A stretch of DNA of 5,237 bases from an uncultured Clostridia bacterium (GTDB lineage Bacteria; Bacillota; Clostridia; Oscillospirales; Acutalibacteraceae), in NCBI GenBank assembly GCA_947623765.1, contig CANQIG010000147.1, positions 1 through 5,237 on the forward strand, given 5' to 3'. Made by a program: the position numbers and the translations under genes. Positions 4,758 through 5,237 of the stretch are shown here, in pieces. Below the pieces are notes generated by a model, which saw nothing but the letters and a program-made list of their open reading frames with translations, did no database searches and was not told the origin of the DNA. Position 1 is the stretch's first letter. The number at the start of each line of letters is the position of its first letter.

Positions 4758-5237
4758 ATGGACGAAACCACCAAATTGGTACACGAGGCCGCGCAGGAGA
4801 AGGCGGGCCCTGCGGACCTGATCCCCATGGGCGAGCCGGTCTGGAACCTGGACGACGTGGACGGGAAATCCTACATGATGGATCACCGGATGAGCGGGTG
4901 CTTTGCGCTGCTGAGCACGAAGCCGCTCGCGGAGGACGCGGGCGGCACGTACTGGGTGAACGGCGTGTGCGCGGGCGCGCCGGTGATCGGCGCGTCCTCC
5001 TTCATGGGGCAGATGATCGGGCTGTTTTTGCGCAGCAGGCTCACCGAATACGACACGGATTATGAGATCCGGCTCGAGGGCGTCAAGGCGAAGGACGGCA
5101 GCGTGCTCGCGCCGTATGCGTTCACGATGCACACGCTGCCGAAAGTGGAGCCCGGCGAAGTCTGGCCGGAGCACGACGCGCTCGTGCTCGCCGCCGCGCG
5201 GGAGGGCGCGGTGCTGCTCAAAAACGAGGGCGTGCTC
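4758..5237 (+). CDS. Probable GH3-type beta-glycosidase, N-terminus only (runs off right edge)
   Basis: The frame is open for 160 codons from ATG 4758 to the edge, with AAGGGG 8 nt before the start. There is no signal peptide, so the product should be cytoplasmic. The call rests on AAREGAVLLKNEGVL (146-160), the signature that opens the (alpha/beta)6 domain of family 3 glycoside hydrolases. Finding it this early suggests the permuted order, with that domain before the TIM barrel, as in some Clostridia beta-glucosidases. The barrel, nucleophile and acid/base residues are outside the window. Residues 1-140 form an extra N-terminal region. Within it, 84-128 (LTEYDTDYEIRLEGVKAKDG, then APYAFTMHTLP) resemble a Big_5-like Ig fold; 20-75 contain WNLDDVDGK and GGTYWVNGVCAGAPV and I cannot assign them. 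It likely cleaves beta-glucosides taken up by the cell, which would fit repression by the palindrome in its leader. Substrate is unknown. Confidence 0.75.
   Translation, partial: MDETTKLVHEAAQEKAGPADLIPMGEPVWNLDDVDGKSYMMDHRMSGCFALLSTKPLAEDAGGTYWVNGVCAGAPVIGASSFMGQMIGLFLRSRLTEYDTDYEIRLEGVKAKDGSVLAPYAFTMHTLPKVEPGEVWPEHDALVLAAAREGAVLLKNEGVL

Noticed and set aside
4739..5065. Plus-strand open frame of 108 codons overlapping the GH3-like start.
   Set aside because: The frame from 4758 has a ribosome binding site, runs to the edge and carries the GH3 motif; the 4739 frame is rich in Gly/Arg and stops early.

Overview
The window reads as a piece of chromosome from a fairly GC-rich Gram-positive anaerobe, most likely a gut or rumen Clostridia-type Firmicute. 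The reasons are strong AGGAGG-type ribosome binding sites, AT-rich intergenic regions with near-consensus sigma-A promoters (often with an extended -10), a secreted multi-domain surface protein with Pro/Thr/Glu stalks, a MATE exporter, and the start of what looks like a domain-permuted family 3 glycoside hydrolase. This placement is an inference from style; no marker gene is present.

Layout. (1) Positions 1-2109, minus strand: the first 703 residues of a large secreted surface protein that runs off the left edge. It has a signal peptide, a Thr/Glu/Pro linker, a possible MucBP-like domain, a second linker built of 51-nt tandem repeats, an Ig-like domain, two tandem YDG-type repeats, an MBG-type domain and an (EPTP)n stalk. 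The frame was checked codon by codon and is open throughout. Long open frames on the opposite strand here are shadows. (2) Positions 2110-2621: a 512-bp AT-rich intergenic region with two candidate promoters for the surface protein and one for the next gene. (3) Positions 2622-3083, plus strand: a stand-alone GyrI-like small-molecule-binding protein. (4) Positions 3084-3195: a convergent junction with a bidirectional terminator. (5) Positions 3196-4548, minus strand: a complete MATE-family exporter. (6) Positions 4549-4757: a divergent control region with two back-to-back promoters and two perfect inverted repeats. (7) Positions 4758-5237, plus strand: the N-terminus of a probable cytoplasmic GH3-type beta-glycosidase, cut by the right edge.

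Each of the four genes has its own promoter, so this is a set of single-gene units, not an operon. The GyrI-like protein and the exporter are convergent and share a terminator; the exporter and the glycosidase are divergent and share a control region. A functional link (ligand binding, export, glycoside breakdown) is possible but unproven. The most testable signals are a G8 tract just after the signal peptide of the surface protein, placed so that a one-base slip in either direction would abolish the product; the two inverted repeats in the divergent region; and an unusual N-terminal module ahead of the GH3 entry motif. I did not find a clearly new multi-gene system here.
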